Source of the DNA: Streptomyces sp. CBMA152
Lineage (GTDB): Bacteria; Actinomycetota; Actinomycetes; Streptomycetales; Streptomycetaceae
Length of the DNA stretch: 64,000 bases
NCBI RefSeq assembly: GCF_014596475.1
Contig: NZ_MECJ01000038.1
Coordinates: 62,001-126,000, forward strand
Reading direction: 5' to 3'
This document shows, piece after piece, positions 32,095-40,956 of the stretch. Under the pieces are notes generated by a model that saw only the letters and a list, made by a program, of their open reading frames with translations, searched no databases and was not told the DNA's origin. The position numbers were made by a program, and so were the translations under genes. How positions within the stretch are numbered: the first letter of the stretch is position 1; each line of letters opens with the position of its first letter.

Positions 32095-33233
32095 AGCGGC
32101 AGATCTTCACGGCCGAGCACGACGCCTTCCGCGAGACCGTACGCACCTTCCTCGCCAAGGAGGTCCTGCCGCACTACGAGCAGTGGGAGAAGGACGGCAT
32201 CGTCTCGCGCGAGGCATGGCTCGCGGCCGGGCGCCAGGGGCTCCTCGGGCTCGCCGTGGACGAGGAGTACGGAGGCGGCGGGAACGCGGACTTCCGCTAC
32301 AGCGCCGTGCTGGCCGAGGAGTTCACCCGGGCGGGCGCCGCCGGGCTCGCGATCGGGCTGCACAACGACATCATCGGGCCGTATCTCACGGGGCTGGCCA
32401 CCGAGGAGCAGAAGCGGCGCTGGCTGCCCGGGTTCTGCGACGGCTCGCTGATCACCGCGATCGCCATGACCGAGCCGGGCGCGGGCTCCGACCTCCAGGG
32501 CATCCGCACCACCGCCGAGGACAAGGGCGACCACTGGCTGCTCAACGGCTCCAAGACGTTCATCTCCAACGGCATCCTCGCCGACCTGGTGATCGTCGTC
32601 GCCAAGACCACGCCGGAGGGCGGCGCGCACGGCCTGTCGCTGCTCGTCGTCGAGCGCGGCATGGACGGCTTCGAGCGCGGCCGCAACCTCGACAAGATCG
32701 GCCAGAAGTCCCAGGACACGGCCGAGCTGTTCTTCACCGACGTACGCGTGCCGAAGGAGAACCTGCTCGGCGAGCTCGACGGCGCCTTCATCCACTTGAT
32801 GACCAATCTCGCGCAGGAGCGCCTGAGCATCGCGGTCGCCGCGATCGCCGCCGCCGAGTACCTGCTGGAGATCACCACGACGTACGTCAAGGAGCGCGAG
32901 GCGTTCGGGCGGCCGCTGGCCACCAAGCAGCACATCCGCTTCGAGATCGCCGAGATGGCCACCGAGTGCGCCGTCACCCGTACGTTCCTCGACCGCTGCA
33001 TCGTCGATCACTCGAACGGGGAACTCGACGCCGTGCACGCCTCGATGGCCAAGTGGTGGGCCACCGAACTGCAAAAACGCGTCGCCGACCGCTGTCTCCA
33101 ACTGCACGGCGGCTACGGCTACATGAGCGAGTACCGGGTCGCCAGGGCGTTCACCGACGGCCGCATCCAGACCATCTACGGCGGGACGACCGAGATCATG
33201 AAGGAGATCATCGGTCGTTCCCTGCTCGGCTAA
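32091..33233 (+). CDS. acyl-CoA dehydrogenase
   Basis: 380 residues from GTG 32091 (GTGA overlap), with AGAGGAGAACGACAG upstream. Signatures: AIAMTEPGAGSDLQGIRT (first ACAD motif), NGSKTFISNGILADLVIVVA, and REAFGRPLATKQHIRFEIAEM. The C-terminus has DRCLQLHGGYGYMSEYRVAR followed by IYGGTTEIMKEIIGR, where the catalytic base region for long/branched-chain dehydrogenases lies. It performs the first FAD-dependent step of beta-oxidation in an operon with the racemase, thiolase and FadB-like enzymes. Confidence 0.92.
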   Translation: MKRQIFTAEHDAFRETVRTFLAKEVLPHYEQWEKDGIVSREAWLAAGRQGLLGLAVDEEYGGGGNADFRYSAVLAEEFTRAGAAGLAIGLHNDIIGPYLTGLATEEQKRRWLPGFCDGSLITAIAMTEPGAGSDLQGIRTTAEDKGDHWLLNGSKTFISNGILADLVIVVAKTTPEGGAHGLSLLVVERGMDGFERGRNLDKIGQKSQDTAELFFTDVRVPKENLLGELDGAFIHLMTNLAQERLSIAVAAIAAAEYLLEITTTYVKEREAFGRPLATKQHIRFEIAEMATECAVTRTFLDRCIVDHSNGELDAVHASMAKWWATELQKRVADRCLQLHGGYGYMSEYRVARAFTDGRIQTIYGGTTEIMKEIIGRSLLG

Positions 33234-33254
33234 CCCTCTTTGAAAGGCTTATCA

Positions 33255-34469
33255 GTGAGCACCGAAGCGTTTGTGTACGACGCGATCCGCACCCCGCGCG
33301 GGCGCGGCAAGGCCAACGGCTCCCTGCACGGAACCAAGCCGATCGACCTGGTCGTCGGGCTGATCCACGAGGTCCGAGGCCGCTTCCCGGACCTCGACCC
33401 GGCGGCGATCGACGACATCGTCCTCGGCGTGGTCGGCCCGGTCGGCGACCAGGGCTCCGACATCGCCCGCATCGCGGCCATCGCCGCCGGGCTGCCGGAC
33501 ACGGTCGCGGGCGTGCAGGAGAACCGCTTCTGTGCCTCGGGCCTGGAGGCCGTCAACCTGGCGGCCGCCAAGGTCCGTTCGGGCTGGGAGGACCTGGTGC
33601 TCGCGGGCGGCGTCGAGTCGATGTCACGGGTCCCGATGGCCTCGGACGGCGGCGCCTGGTTCGCCGACCCGATGACCAACTTCGACACCAACTTCGCCCC
33701 ACAGGGCATCGGCGCCGACCTCATCGCCACGATCGAGGGCTTCTCGCGCCGCGATGTCGACGAGTACGCGGCGCTCTCGCAGGAGCGGGCCGCCGAGGCG
33801 TGGAAGGACGGCCGGTTCGCCCGCTCCGTCGTGCCCGTCAAGGACCGCAACGGCCTGGTCGTCCTCGACCACGACGAGCACATGCGGCCCGGCACCACCG
33901 CCGACTCGCTCGCGGCCCTCAAGCCCTCGTTCGCGGCCATCGGCGACATGGGCGGCTTCGACGCGGTGGCGCTGCAGAAATACCACTGGGTGGAGAAGAT
34001 CGACCACGTCCACCACGCGGGCAACTCCTCGGGCATCGTGGACGGCGCGGCCCTGGTCGCCATCGGCTCGCGAGAGGTCGGCGAGCGCTACGGCATGACC
34101 CCGCGCGCCCGGATCGTCTCGGCCGCCGTCTCCGGCTCCGAGCCGACGATCATGCTCACCGGCCCCGCCCCGGCCACCCGCAAGGCGCTCGCCAAGGCCG
34201 GGCTGACCATCGACGACATCGACCTCGTCGAGATCAACGAGGCGTTCGCCGGAGTGGTGCTGCGCTTCGCCCGCGACATGGGCCTCTCGCTCGACAAGAT
34301 CAACGTCAATGGCGGCGCCATCGCCATGGGCCACCCGCTGGGCGCCACCGGCGCGATGATCCTCGGCACGCTCGTCGACGAGCTGGAGCGCCGCGACCAG
34401 CGGTACGGCCTGGCCACGCTGTGCGTCGGTGGCGGCATGGGCATCGCCACCGTCGTCGAGCGTCTCTGA
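33255..34469 (+). CDS. acetyl-CoA acetyltransferase (thiolase)
   Basis: 404 residues from GTG 33255, with GAAAGG upstream. Active-site Cys lies in QENRFCASGLEAV, the His motif is GGAIAMGHPLGATGA, and the second Cys is in TLCVGGGMGIATVVE. NEAFA (EINEAFAGVVLRF) is also present. It cleaves 3-ketoacyl-CoA to acetyl-CoA and a shortened acyl-CoA, the last beta-oxidation step, working with the FadB-like protein encoded 40 bp downstream (FadA/FadB-type pairing). Confidence 0.93.
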   Translation: MSTEAFVYDAIRTPRGRGKANGSLHGTKPIDLVVGLIHEVRGRFPDLDPAAIDDIVLGVVGPVGDQGSDIARIAAIAAGLPDTVAGVQENRFCASGLEAVNLAAAKVRSGWEDLVLAGGVESMSRVPMASDGGAWFADPMTNFDTNFAPQGIGADLIATIEGFSRRDVDEYAALSQERAAEAWKDGRFARSVVPVKDRNGLVVLDHDEHMRPGTTADSLAALKPSFAAIGDMGGFDAVALQKYHWVEKIDHVHHAGNSSGIVDGAALVAIGSREVGERYGMTPRARIVSAAVSGSEPTIMLTGPAPATRKALAKAGLTIDDIDLVEINEAFAGVVLRFARDMGLSLDKINVNGGAIAMGHPLGATGAMILGTLVDELERRDQRYGLATLCVGGGMGIATVVERL

Positions 34470-34509
34470 CCGTCCTGTCCCGGCACCCCCTCATACGGAG
34501 ATTTCAGCA

Positions 34510-36684
34510 ATGAACGAGAGCACGACCATCCGCTGGGAACAGGACGAGACCGGCGTCGTCACCCTCGTCCTCGACGACCCCAACCAGTCCGCCAACACCA
34601 TGAACCGGGCCTTCAAGGACTCCATCGCGGCCATCGCCGACCGCGCCGAGGCCGAGAAGGACTCCATCCGCGGCATCATCTACACCTCCGCCAAGAAGAC
34701 CTTCTTCGCGGGCGGCGACCTGAAGGACATGATCCAGGTCGGCCCCGAGAACGCCCAGCAGGCCTTCGAGACCGGCACCGCCATCAAGCACTCGCTGCGC
34801 CGCATCGAGACCCTGGGCAAGCCGGTCGTCGCGGCCATCAACGGCGCTGCCCTCGGCGGCGGTTACGAGATCGCGCTCGCCAGCCACCACCGCGTCGCCC
34901 TCGACGCGCCCGGTTCCAAGATCGGCCTGCCCGAGGTCACCCTGGGCCTGCTCCCGGCGGGCGGCGGTGTGACCCGTACCGTACGGCTGATGGGCATCGC
35001 GGACGCGCTCCTCAAGGTGCTGCTCCAGGGCACCCAGTACACCCCGCAGCGGGCGCTTGAGAACGGCCTCGTCCACGAAGTCGCCGCCACGCCCGAGGAG
35101 ATGATCGCCAAGGCGCGCGCGTTCATCGACGCCAACCCGGAGTCCCAGCAGCCCTGGGACGTCAAGGGCTACCGGATCCCGGGCGGCACCCCGTCGAACC
35201 CCAAGTTCGCCGCCAACCTCCCGGCGTTCCCGGCCAACTTGAAGAAGCAGCTGAACGGCGCCCCCTACCCGGCGCCGCGCAACATCCTCGCGGCCGCCGT
35301 CGAGGGCTCCCAGGTCGACTTCGAGACCGCGCTGACCATCGAGGCCCGGTACTTCACCGAGCTGGTCACCGGCCAGACCGCGAAGAACATGATCCAGGCG
35401 TTCTTCTTCGACCTCCAGGCCGTCAACTCCGGCGCCAGCCGCCCCAAGGGCATCGAGCCGCGCCCGGTCCGCAAGGTGGCCGTCCTCGGCGCGGGCATGA
35501 TGGGCGCGGGCATCGCGTACTCCTGCGCCCGGGCCGGCATCCAGGTCGTCCTCAAGGACGTCTCGCAGGAGGCGGCCGACAAGGGCAAGGCGTACTCGGA
35601 GAAGCTGCTCGCCAAGGCGCTCAGCCGGGGTCGTACGACCGAGGCCAAGCGCGACGAACTGCTCGCCCGCATCACGGCGACGGCCGACCCGCGCGACCTC
35701 GCGGGCTGCGACGCGGTCATCGAGGCGGTCTTCGAGAACACCGAACTCAAGCACAAGGTGTTCCAGGAGATCCAGGACATCGTCGAGCCGGACGCGCTGC
35801 TCTGCTCCAACACCTCGACGCTGCCGATCACCGGTCTCGCCGAAGGCGTCACCCGCCAGGCCGACTTCATCGGGCTGCACTTCTTCTCGCCGGTCGACAA
35901 GATGCCGCTGGTCGAGATCATCAGGGGCGAGCGCACCGGCGACGAGGCGCTGGCCCGCGCCTTCGACCTGGTCCGCCAGATCAAGAAGACCCCGATCGTC
36001 GTCAACGACTCGCGCGGCTTCTTCACCTCGCGCGTCATCGGCCAGTTCATCAACGAGGGCGTAGCGATGGTCGGCGAGGGCATCGAGCCCGCCTCCATCG
36101 AGCAGGCGGCGGGCCAGGCGGGCTACCCCGCCAAGGTCCTCTCCCTGATGGACGAGCTGACCCTCACCCTGCCGCGCAAGATCCGTGACGAGACACGGCG
36201 CGCGGTCGAGGAGGCGGGCGGCGTCTGGCCCGGCCACCCGGCGGACTCGGTGATCGACCGCATGGTCGACGAGTTCGGCCGCCCCGGCCGCAGCGGCGGC
36301 GCGGGCTTCTACGAGTACGGCGAGGACGGCAAGCGCGTACGGCTGTGGCCGGGCCTGCGCGAGCACTTCGGGAAGCCCGACGTCGAGGTCCCCTTCGAGG
36401 ACATGAAGGAGCGGATGCTCTTCGCCGAATCGCTGGACACCGTCCGCCTCTTCGAGGAGGGCGTGCTCACCTCGGTCGCCGACGCCAACATCGGCTCCAT
36501 CATGGGCATCGGCTTCCCGGCCTGGACGGGTGGCGTGATGCAGTACATGAACGGTTACGAGGGCGGTCTGCCGGGCTTCGTCGCCCGCGCCCGCGAACTG
36601 GCCGAGCGCTACGGCGACCGGTTCCTGCCGCCGGCACTGCTGGTGGAGAAGGCGGAGCGGGGCGAGAAGTTCACGGACGCGTAA
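34510..36684 (+). CDS. fadB: FadB/FadJ-like enoyl-CoA hydratase / 3-hydroxyacyl-CoA dehydrogenase
   Basis: 724 residues from ATG 34510. Residues 1-300 are a crotonase domain (FFAGGDLKDM, INGAALGGGYEIALA, GLPEVTLGLLPAGGGVTR). A Rossmann dehydrogenase starts near residue 322 (VAVLGAGMMGAGIAYSCARAG). It contains VFENTELKHKVFQEI, CSNTSTLPIT, GLHFFSPVDKMPLVEII and NDSRGFFTSR, followed by the two C-terminal dimerisation domains. It catalyses hydration and NAD-dependent oxidation in beta-oxidation. It is the last gene of the operon; a 13-bp stem terminator follows at 36724. Confidence 0.93.
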   Translation: MNESTTIRWEQDETGVVTLVLDDPNQSANTMNRAFKDSIAAIADRAEAEKDSIRGIIYTSAKKTFFAGGDLKDMIQVGPENAQQAFETGTAIKHSLRRIETLGKPVVAAINGAALGGGYEIALASHHRVALDAPGSKIGLPEVTLGLLPAGGGVTRTVRLMGIADALLKVLLQGTQYTPQRALENGLVHEVAATPEEMIAKARAFIDANPESQQPWDVKGYRIPGGTPSNPKFAANLPAFPANLKKQLNGAPYPAPRNILAAAVEGSQVDFETALTIEARYFTELVTGQTAKNMIQAFFFDLQAVNSGASRPKGIEPRPVRKVAVLGAGMMGAGIAYSCARAGIQVVLKDVSQEAADKGKAYSEKLLAKALSRGRTTEAKRDELLARITATADPRDLAGCDAVIEAVFENTELKHKVFQEIQDIVEPDALLCSNTSTLPITGLAEGVTRQADFIGLHFFSPVDKMPLVEIIRGERTGDEALARAFDLVRQIKKTPIVVNDSRGFFTSRVIGQFINEGVAMVGEGIEPASIEQAAGQAGYPAKVLSLMDELTLTLPRKIRDETRRAVEEAGGVWPGHPADSVIDRMVDEFGRPGRSGGAGFYEYGEDGKRVRLWPGLREHFGKPDVEVPFEDMKERMLFAESLDTVRLFEEGVLTSVADANIGSIMGIGFPAWTGGVMQYMNGYEGGLPGFVARARELAERYGDRFLPPALLVEKAERGEKFTDA

Positions 36685-36723
36685 GGCCCGTCGACGCGTG
36701 AGGTTCGCCGACGCGTAAAGGGG

Positions 36724-36754
36724 GAGGGGCCGGGGAGGAGATCCCCGGCCCCTC
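36724..36754. terminator. bidirectional terminator after beta-oxidation operon
   Basis: A perfect 13-bp inverted repeat (GAGGGGCCGGGGA, 36724-36736, with 36742-36754) and a 5-base loop between the FadB-like gene and the convergent MerR gene. Confidence 0.85.
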
Positions 36755-36759
36755 ACTCG

Positions 36760-37497
36760 CTATTCGGCCTCGGCGCGGAAGGCGGCCCGCAGTTCCTCTT
36801 TGAGCGACCGCTGGAACGCCGTGACCAGCGCCTGCACCACCATCGGCTGCATGTGCGCCGACAGTGACTTCATCGCGGCCACATGGTCGGGGTCCGACTC
36901 GCGCTCCCGGTACGGGTTCCACACCTCGTCCCGGAACAGCCGCGTCAGCTCGTGCGCGGCCGAGCGCGTGTGGTCCACGAGGACGGTCCGCGCCGCCAGG
37001 ATCGTCTCGTGCGCGATCGGCACGTCAAGCAGCTGCACCCCCAGCGCGAGCAGCCCGGGGTCGACCCGGAACGCGTCGCCGTCGCCGGGGGTGCGCTCCA
37101 GTACGTTCATGGCGGCCAGCCGGTCGATGTCCACGTCGGAGAGGGCGCGCCCGGCCCGCCGCTCCAGCTCGGCCCGGGTCGTCTCCTCGGCGGCGTCCGG
37201 CGCCCAGGAGGCGACCACGGCGCGGTGGATCGCCAGATCGTGCGCGTTCAGATCGGGCGGCAGTTGCTGGAGGTAGCGCTCGATCGCGGCGAGCGTCATC
37301 CCGTGGTGCTGCAACTCCTCGATGAGGGCGAGCCGGGACAGATGCGCCGGGCCGTAGTGACCGACCCGGCGCGGCCCGATCGAGGGCGGCGGAAGCAGAC
37401 CCCTGGTGCTGTAGAAACGGATGGTGCGCACGGTGACCCCGGCGCGCGCGGCCAGTTCGTCGACCGTGAGGGTCGGCTCCTCGGTCTCGGTCGCCAT
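36760..37497 (-). CDS. MerR-family transcriptional regulator
   Basis: 245 residues from ATG 37497. The N-terminal winged helix reads LTVDELAARAGVTVRTIRFYSTRGLLPPP, followed by HYGPAHLSRLALIEELQHHGMTLAAIERYL. The roughly 160-residue C-terminal domain is helical, with no metal-binding Cys pair. It therefore belongs to the larger effector-binding or acyl-ligand-like MerR group, not the metal sensors. It is convergent with the beta-oxidation operon across a shared terminator and is a candidate regulator of it. An inverted repeat upstream suggests autoregulation. Confidence 0.88.
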   Translation of the reverse strand: MATETEEPTLTVDELAARAGVTVRTIRFYSTRGLLPPPSIGPRRVGHYGPAHLSRLALIEELQHHGMTLAAIERYLQQLPPDLNAHDLAIHRAVVASWAPDAAEETTRAELERRAGRALSDVDIDRLAAMNVLERTPGDGDAFRVDPGLLALGVQLLDVPIAHETILAARTVLVDHTRSAAHELTRLFRDEVWNPYRERESDPDHVAAMKSLSAHMQPMVVQALVTAFQRSLKEELRAAFRAEAE

Positions 37498-37534
37498 GGC
37501 TGTGCCTCTTTCCCGGTTCGCGGTCGATCCGGTT

Positions 37535-37562
37535 CAACAGTATTGCTGTCTCACCACTGTTG
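37535..37562. promoter_or_regulatory. inverted repeat upstream of MerR gene
   Basis: CAACAGT (37535-37541) and ACTGTTG (37556-37562) are perfect inverted arms 14 bp apart. A nested ACAG-TATTG-CTGT (37538-37550) is also present. The position 38-65 bp upstream of the MerR start suits a MerR-type promoter operator. Confidence 0.5.
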
Positions 37563-37582
37563 TGAAAGGGGCCCGGGGGCGG

Positions 37583-38011
37583 TCATCCGCCGAGGCGGTC
37601 GGTGGCATCGTCCGGGAACAGGGTCTCGGCGACATGCTTCGTGTCGGCGTACTCGACGACCGAGACGATCTTCCCGTCGTGGACCGTGTAGATGCCGAGG
37701 CAGCGGTTGTCGTATGTACCGCCGTAGACCGTCTCGGCCTTGGAGGTCCATTCGGCCACCACCCGCTCGCCCTCGGCGATCGTGCTGATCAGCTCGATCT
37801 CCATGGTGCCGGGGACGAGGACCGGGCCCATGCCGCCGAGGAAGTCGTCGATGATCGCGTCGCGGCCGTGCCACACCTTGGAGATGGGCAGATCGCCCGG
37901 GTAGTGCCAGGTCGCGTCCGTGGCGAAGCTGTCGCGGATGACGTCGATGTCACCGTCGCGTACGGCCTCGACGTAGCGGATGACGACGGCGCGGGGGTCG
38001 GTGGTGCTCAC
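37583..38011 (-). CDS. SnoaL-like / NTF2-fold protein
   Basis: 142 residues from GTG 38011. The NTF2-like cone is suggested by VIRYVEAVRDGDIDVIRDSFATDATWHYPG, VWHGRDAIIDDFLGG, and the later strands VAEWTSKAETVYGGTYDNRCLGIYTVHDGKI. Family members are small cyclases, isomerases or hydrolases, or ligand-binding proteins. It lies 35 bp downstream of the quinone oxidoreductase gene on the same strand, so the two probably form one transcript. Substrate unknown. Confidence 0.85.
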   Translation of the reverse strand: MSTTDPRAVVIRYVEAVRDGDIDVIRDSFATDATWHYPGDLPISKVWHGRDAIIDDFLGGMGPVLVPGTMEIELISTIAEGERVVAEWTSKAETVYGGTYDNRCLGIYTVHDGKIVSVVEYADTKHVAETLFPDDATDRLGG

Positions 38012-38046
38012 GGTCTTGCTCCTTCGGTTGCTTTCAGGCGTGGTGT

Positions 38047-38967
38047 TCAGGACAGGGTGAGGACGGCCTTGCCGCGGATGCGGCGGTCGCGCAGGTCGGT
38101 GAGGGTGGTCGCGGTGTCGGCCCAGTCCGTGACGCGGCCGATCTCGGGGTGCAGACGGCCCTCGGCGGTCAGCCGGACCAGCGCCGCCAGGTCCTCGTCG
38201 AGGCGGGTGTCGGCGTCGAGGTAGTGGAAATGGCGGATGGTCGCGGATTCGGGGCCGCTGAAGAAGTCGAAGAAGTCGAGCGTCGCCGGGGTGCGGCTGG
38301 CCTGCCCGAACCAGATCAACGTGCCGCGCCGGGCGAGCCGCGCGAGTGCGACGGAGAGCGCCCGGCCGCCGGTCGACTCCAGGACGATGTCGTACGGGCC
38401 CCGCGCCCCGGCGACGTCGTGGACGATCTCGGCGGCGCCGAGCTCCGCGAGCCGGGCGCCGCGTTCGGCGTCCCTGGTCACGGCGGTGATCTCGGCCCCG
38501 GCGGCGGCCGCGAGTTCGGTGACGTAGTGGCCGACGCCGCCGGAGGCGCCGGTCAGTAGAACCCGGCGGCCGAGCACCGGTCCGGCCGCGCGCAGCAGCC
38601 GCAGCGCGGTGAGACCGGCCAGTGGCAGGGCCGCGCCCTGGAGCACGGAGACGCTGTCGGGCAGTTCGGCGAGCGCGCCGGTCGGCACCGCCACGTACTC
38701 CGCCCAGCCGCCCGCCATGGGGTGGCCGACGACCCGCGTGATCCCGGACGGCCCGCTGCCGTCGGCGGCCGGCTGCACCACCAAGCCCGCGATGTCCTTG
38801 CCGGGGCGCTCGCCGGGGACGGGCCGCTCCAGCTTGAACGTCTCGCCCCGGTTGACGGAGAACGCCTCGACCTTCACCAGCGCCTCGTCGGGGCGCGGCG
38901 TCGGCTCGGGGACATCGGCGAGCACGACCGGCTCGGCGGGATCTCCGGTCGGGACGAAGGCTTTCAT
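38047..38967 (-). CDS. zinc-independent MDR alcohol dehydrogenase / NADPH:quinone oxidoreductase
   Basis: 306 residues from ATG 38967. Medium-chain reductase layout: EALVKVEAFSVNRGETFKLE (GroES-like part), then the NADPH-binding VLLTGASGGVGHYVTELAAAAGAE near residue 140. Zinc-ligand cysteines are absent, which points to the quinone-oxidoreductase branch. It is divergent from the LysR gene at 39108 and co-oriented with the SnoaL-like gene. The LysR protein probably controls both, perhaps in response to a quinone or electrophile. Confidence 0.88.
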   Translation of the reverse strand: MKAFVPTGDPAEPVVLADVPEPTPRPDEALVKVEAFSVNRGETFKLERPVPGERPGKDIAGLVVQPAADGSGPSGITRVVGHPMAGGWAEYVAVPTGALAELPDSVSVLQGAALPLAGLTALRLLRAAGPVLGRRVLLTGASGGVGHYVTELAAAAGAEITAVTRDAERGARLAELGAAEIVHDVAGARGPYDIVLESTGGRALSVALARLARRGTLIWFGQASRTPATLDFFDFFSGPESATIRHFHYLDADTRLDEDLAALVRLTAEGRLHPEIGRVTDWADTATTLTDLRDRRIRGKAVLTLS

Positions 38968-39073
38968 CGTGGTCAACTCCTCGGTGGCGCTTGCTTTCCG
39001 GCTTCGCTTTCCGGCTTCGGGGACCATCGGACCGCGTGGAGCGGTGGCCCGGCCAACAACCGGACCGCATGAT

Positions 39074-39092
39074 CGACAACAAAGCGTTGTCG
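39074..39092. promoter_or_regulatory. LysR-type operator in divergent promoter
   Basis: CGACAAC (39074-39080) and GTTGTCG (39086-39092) are perfect 7-bp arms around AAAGC, located 16 bp before the LysR start. This is the expected place for autoregulation and control of the divergent reductase. Confidence 0.6.
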
Positions 39093-39107
39093 CATAAGGT
39101 CAGCGCC

Positions 39108-40058
39108 ATGGACCTCGACCTCGCCCAGGTCCGCGCCTTCGCCGCGACCGCCGGGACACTGCACTTCGGACGCGCCGCCGAAGAGCTGAACACCAGTCAG
39201 CAGGCGCTGTCCAAGCGCATCGCCCGCCTGGAAGAGCTGCTTGGCGTACGGCTCTTCGAGCGTCAGGGCGGCGTCCGGCTGAGCGAGGCGGGGGAGCGGT
39301 TCCTGCCCGCCGCGCGCGAGGCGCTGGCGGCGGGCGAGCGGGCGGTCGCCGCGGTGACGGACGCCGGACCGGCCGTACGGATCGACACCTGGGGCCATCT
39401 GTACGCGCCGATGCGTACGGTCGCCGAGGCGGTGCAGGCGCTCGCCGCCGTGCGGTGGGAGCCGGGCCCCGGGCGCGATTGGCCGTCGGTCGCGGGGGCG
39501 CTGCTGCGCGGGGACACCGACCTGGGTTTCGGCCGGGTGCACCCGCTGCCCGACGGCCGGGACGCGGGACTCACGCAGCGCCTCGTGCGCCTCGAACCCG
39601 TCGACCTGGTGGTCGGCCCCTCGCACCCGCTGGCCGGCGCCGACGCGGTGCGCCCGGCCGAGCTGCGCGACAGCGTCCTGTGGTGTCCGGCCGAGCTGAG
39701 CCGTCTGGACTTCCTGCGCCGCTTCGCCGACGAGTTCCAGATCACGCGGCGCCACGACGGCCCCAACCTGGGCCTGGACCACCTCGTCCGGGGCCTGAGC
39801 ACCGACCCCGACGGCTTCACCGTCTTCCCCGCCGACGCGCCGCTGCCGGACCACACGGGCCTGCGCTCCATCCCGCTCGTCGAGCCGACACCGCTGTACG
39901 CCTGGTCGCTGGCCTGGCGCGAGTCGTCCCGCCATCCACAGCTCGACACCTTGCTGCGCGGTTTCGCCGAAGCAGGTCGTTCCCGGCGCTGGCTGGAGTA
40001 CAAGCCGGGGCGCGACTGGCTCCCCGACACCGACCATCCGAAACTCGCGCCCCACTAG
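39108..40058 (+). CDS. LysR-family transcriptional regulator
   Basis: 316 residues from ATG 39108. The N-terminal helix-turn-helix is canonical: LDLAQVRAFAATAGTLHFGRAAEELNTSQQALSKRIARLEELLGVRLFER. The effector domain begins near residue 90 (VRIDTWGHLYAP). It shows the usual two-lobed periplasmic-binding-like pattern (DLGFGRVHPL, LVRLEPVDLVVGPSHPLA). It is divergent from the quinone reductase and SnoaL-like genes, the natural targets. Inducer unknown. Confidence 0.92.
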   Translation: MDLDLAQVRAFAATAGTLHFGRAAEELNTSQQALSKRIARLEELLGVRLFERQGGVRLSEAGERFLPAAREALAAGERAVAAVTDAGPAVRIDTWGHLYAPMRTVAEAVQALAAVRWEPGPGRDWPSVAGALLRGDTDLGFGRVHPLPDGRDAGLTQRLVRLEPVDLVVGPSHPLAGADAVRPAELRDSVLWCPAELSRLDFLRRFADEFQITRRHDGPNLGLDHLVRGLSTDPDGFTVFPADAPLPDHTGLRSIPLVEPTPLYAWSLAWRESSRHPQLDTLLRGFAEAGRSRRWLEYKPGRDWLPDTDHPKLAPH

Positions 40059-40079
40059 TCATCTGATATCCCTGGATGT

Positions 40080-40952
40080 GTGATCGAAAACCGTACGTCC
40101 ACCGACCCCACCCCGCCCCCGCCCGGCGGAGTGCTGTGGAGCCTCGCCGGGGACGTGCGGGTCCTGCTCACGCTGCCCGCGGCCCTGGCGCTCCAGGTCG
40201 CCCATCCCGCCGTCGGCGCCGGGGTCGACGAGCACTCTGTGTTCCGGACCGACCCCTGGGGCCGCGGTGAGCGCTCGCTGCGCTCGCTCCAGCTGTGGGT
40301 GTACGGGGGCGAGGCCGCGGCCCAGGAGGGGCGTCGGCTGCGGGAGCTGCACCGGAGCATCCAGGGCACCGACGCGCGGGGCCGCCGCTACCATGCGCTG
40401 ACCCCGGCCAACTACGCGTGGGTGCATGCCACCGGGTATCCGATCTTCGCCTACAGCCAGCAGTACCTGCGCCGTCCCTGCACCGAGGCGCAGGAGCGGC
40501 AGATGTACGCGGAGTGGCTTCAGGTCGGGCGCGTTCTGGGCATCCACGACCGGGACATGCCGCAGAGCATCGAGGAGTTCTGGCCGTACTACCGCAAGGT
40601 GCTCGCCGACGAGATCGGTGCGAACGCCGTGGTCGAGGAGCTGGTCTCGCTCCACCCGGACGTTCCGGCCCCCGCCCTCGGGCCGCTCCCCGTACGACTG
40701 TTGCTGCGGCTGTGCTGGCCGCTGCTCCTGCCGCCGATCGCGCGCTTCAGACGGTTTTTGACCATCGGCTTCCTGCCGCCGGACGCGCGCGCGGCGATGG
40801 GGCTCGAATGGACCGACGCCCAGGAGCGCGCGCTGCGCCGGTTCGGCCGCGTGGTGCGGGCGGTCGTGCCCGTACTGCCGGAGCGGCTGCGCTATCTGCC
40901 GCTCGCCCGACGGGCCAGGGCGCGGGCAAAGGCCGAGAAGCGCGCTGGATGA
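40080..40952 (+). CDS. MpaB-like / DUF2236 oxygenase family protein
   Basis: 290 residues from GTG 40080. Pattern: GGVLWSLAGDVRVLLTLPAALALQVAHPAVGAGVDEHSVF, then the HATGYPIFAYSQQYLRRP core. This arrangement belongs to the DUF2236/MpaB family, which includes mycophenolic-acid prenyl-chain-cleaving oxygenase and latex-clearing-like b-type haem proteins. Conserved histidines (QVAHPAV and WVHATG) would bind haem. The C-terminus is Arg/Lys-rich. Substrate unknown; it is 21 bp from the LysR stop. Confidence 0.82.
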   Translation: MIENRTSTDPTPPPPGGVLWSLAGDVRVLLTLPAALALQVAHPAVGAGVDEHSVFRTDPWGRGERSLRSLQLWVYGGEAAAQEGRRLRELHRSIQGTDARGRRYHALTPANYAWVHATGYPIFAYSQQYLRRPCTEAQERQMYAEWLQVGRVLGIHDRDMPQSIEEFWPYYRKVLADEIGANAVVEELVSLHPDVPAPALGPLPVRLLLRLCWPLLLPPIARFRRFLTIGFLPPDARAAMGLEWTDAQERALRRFGRVVRAVVPVLPERLRYLPLARRARARAKAEKRAG

Positions 40953-40956
40953 CGCG

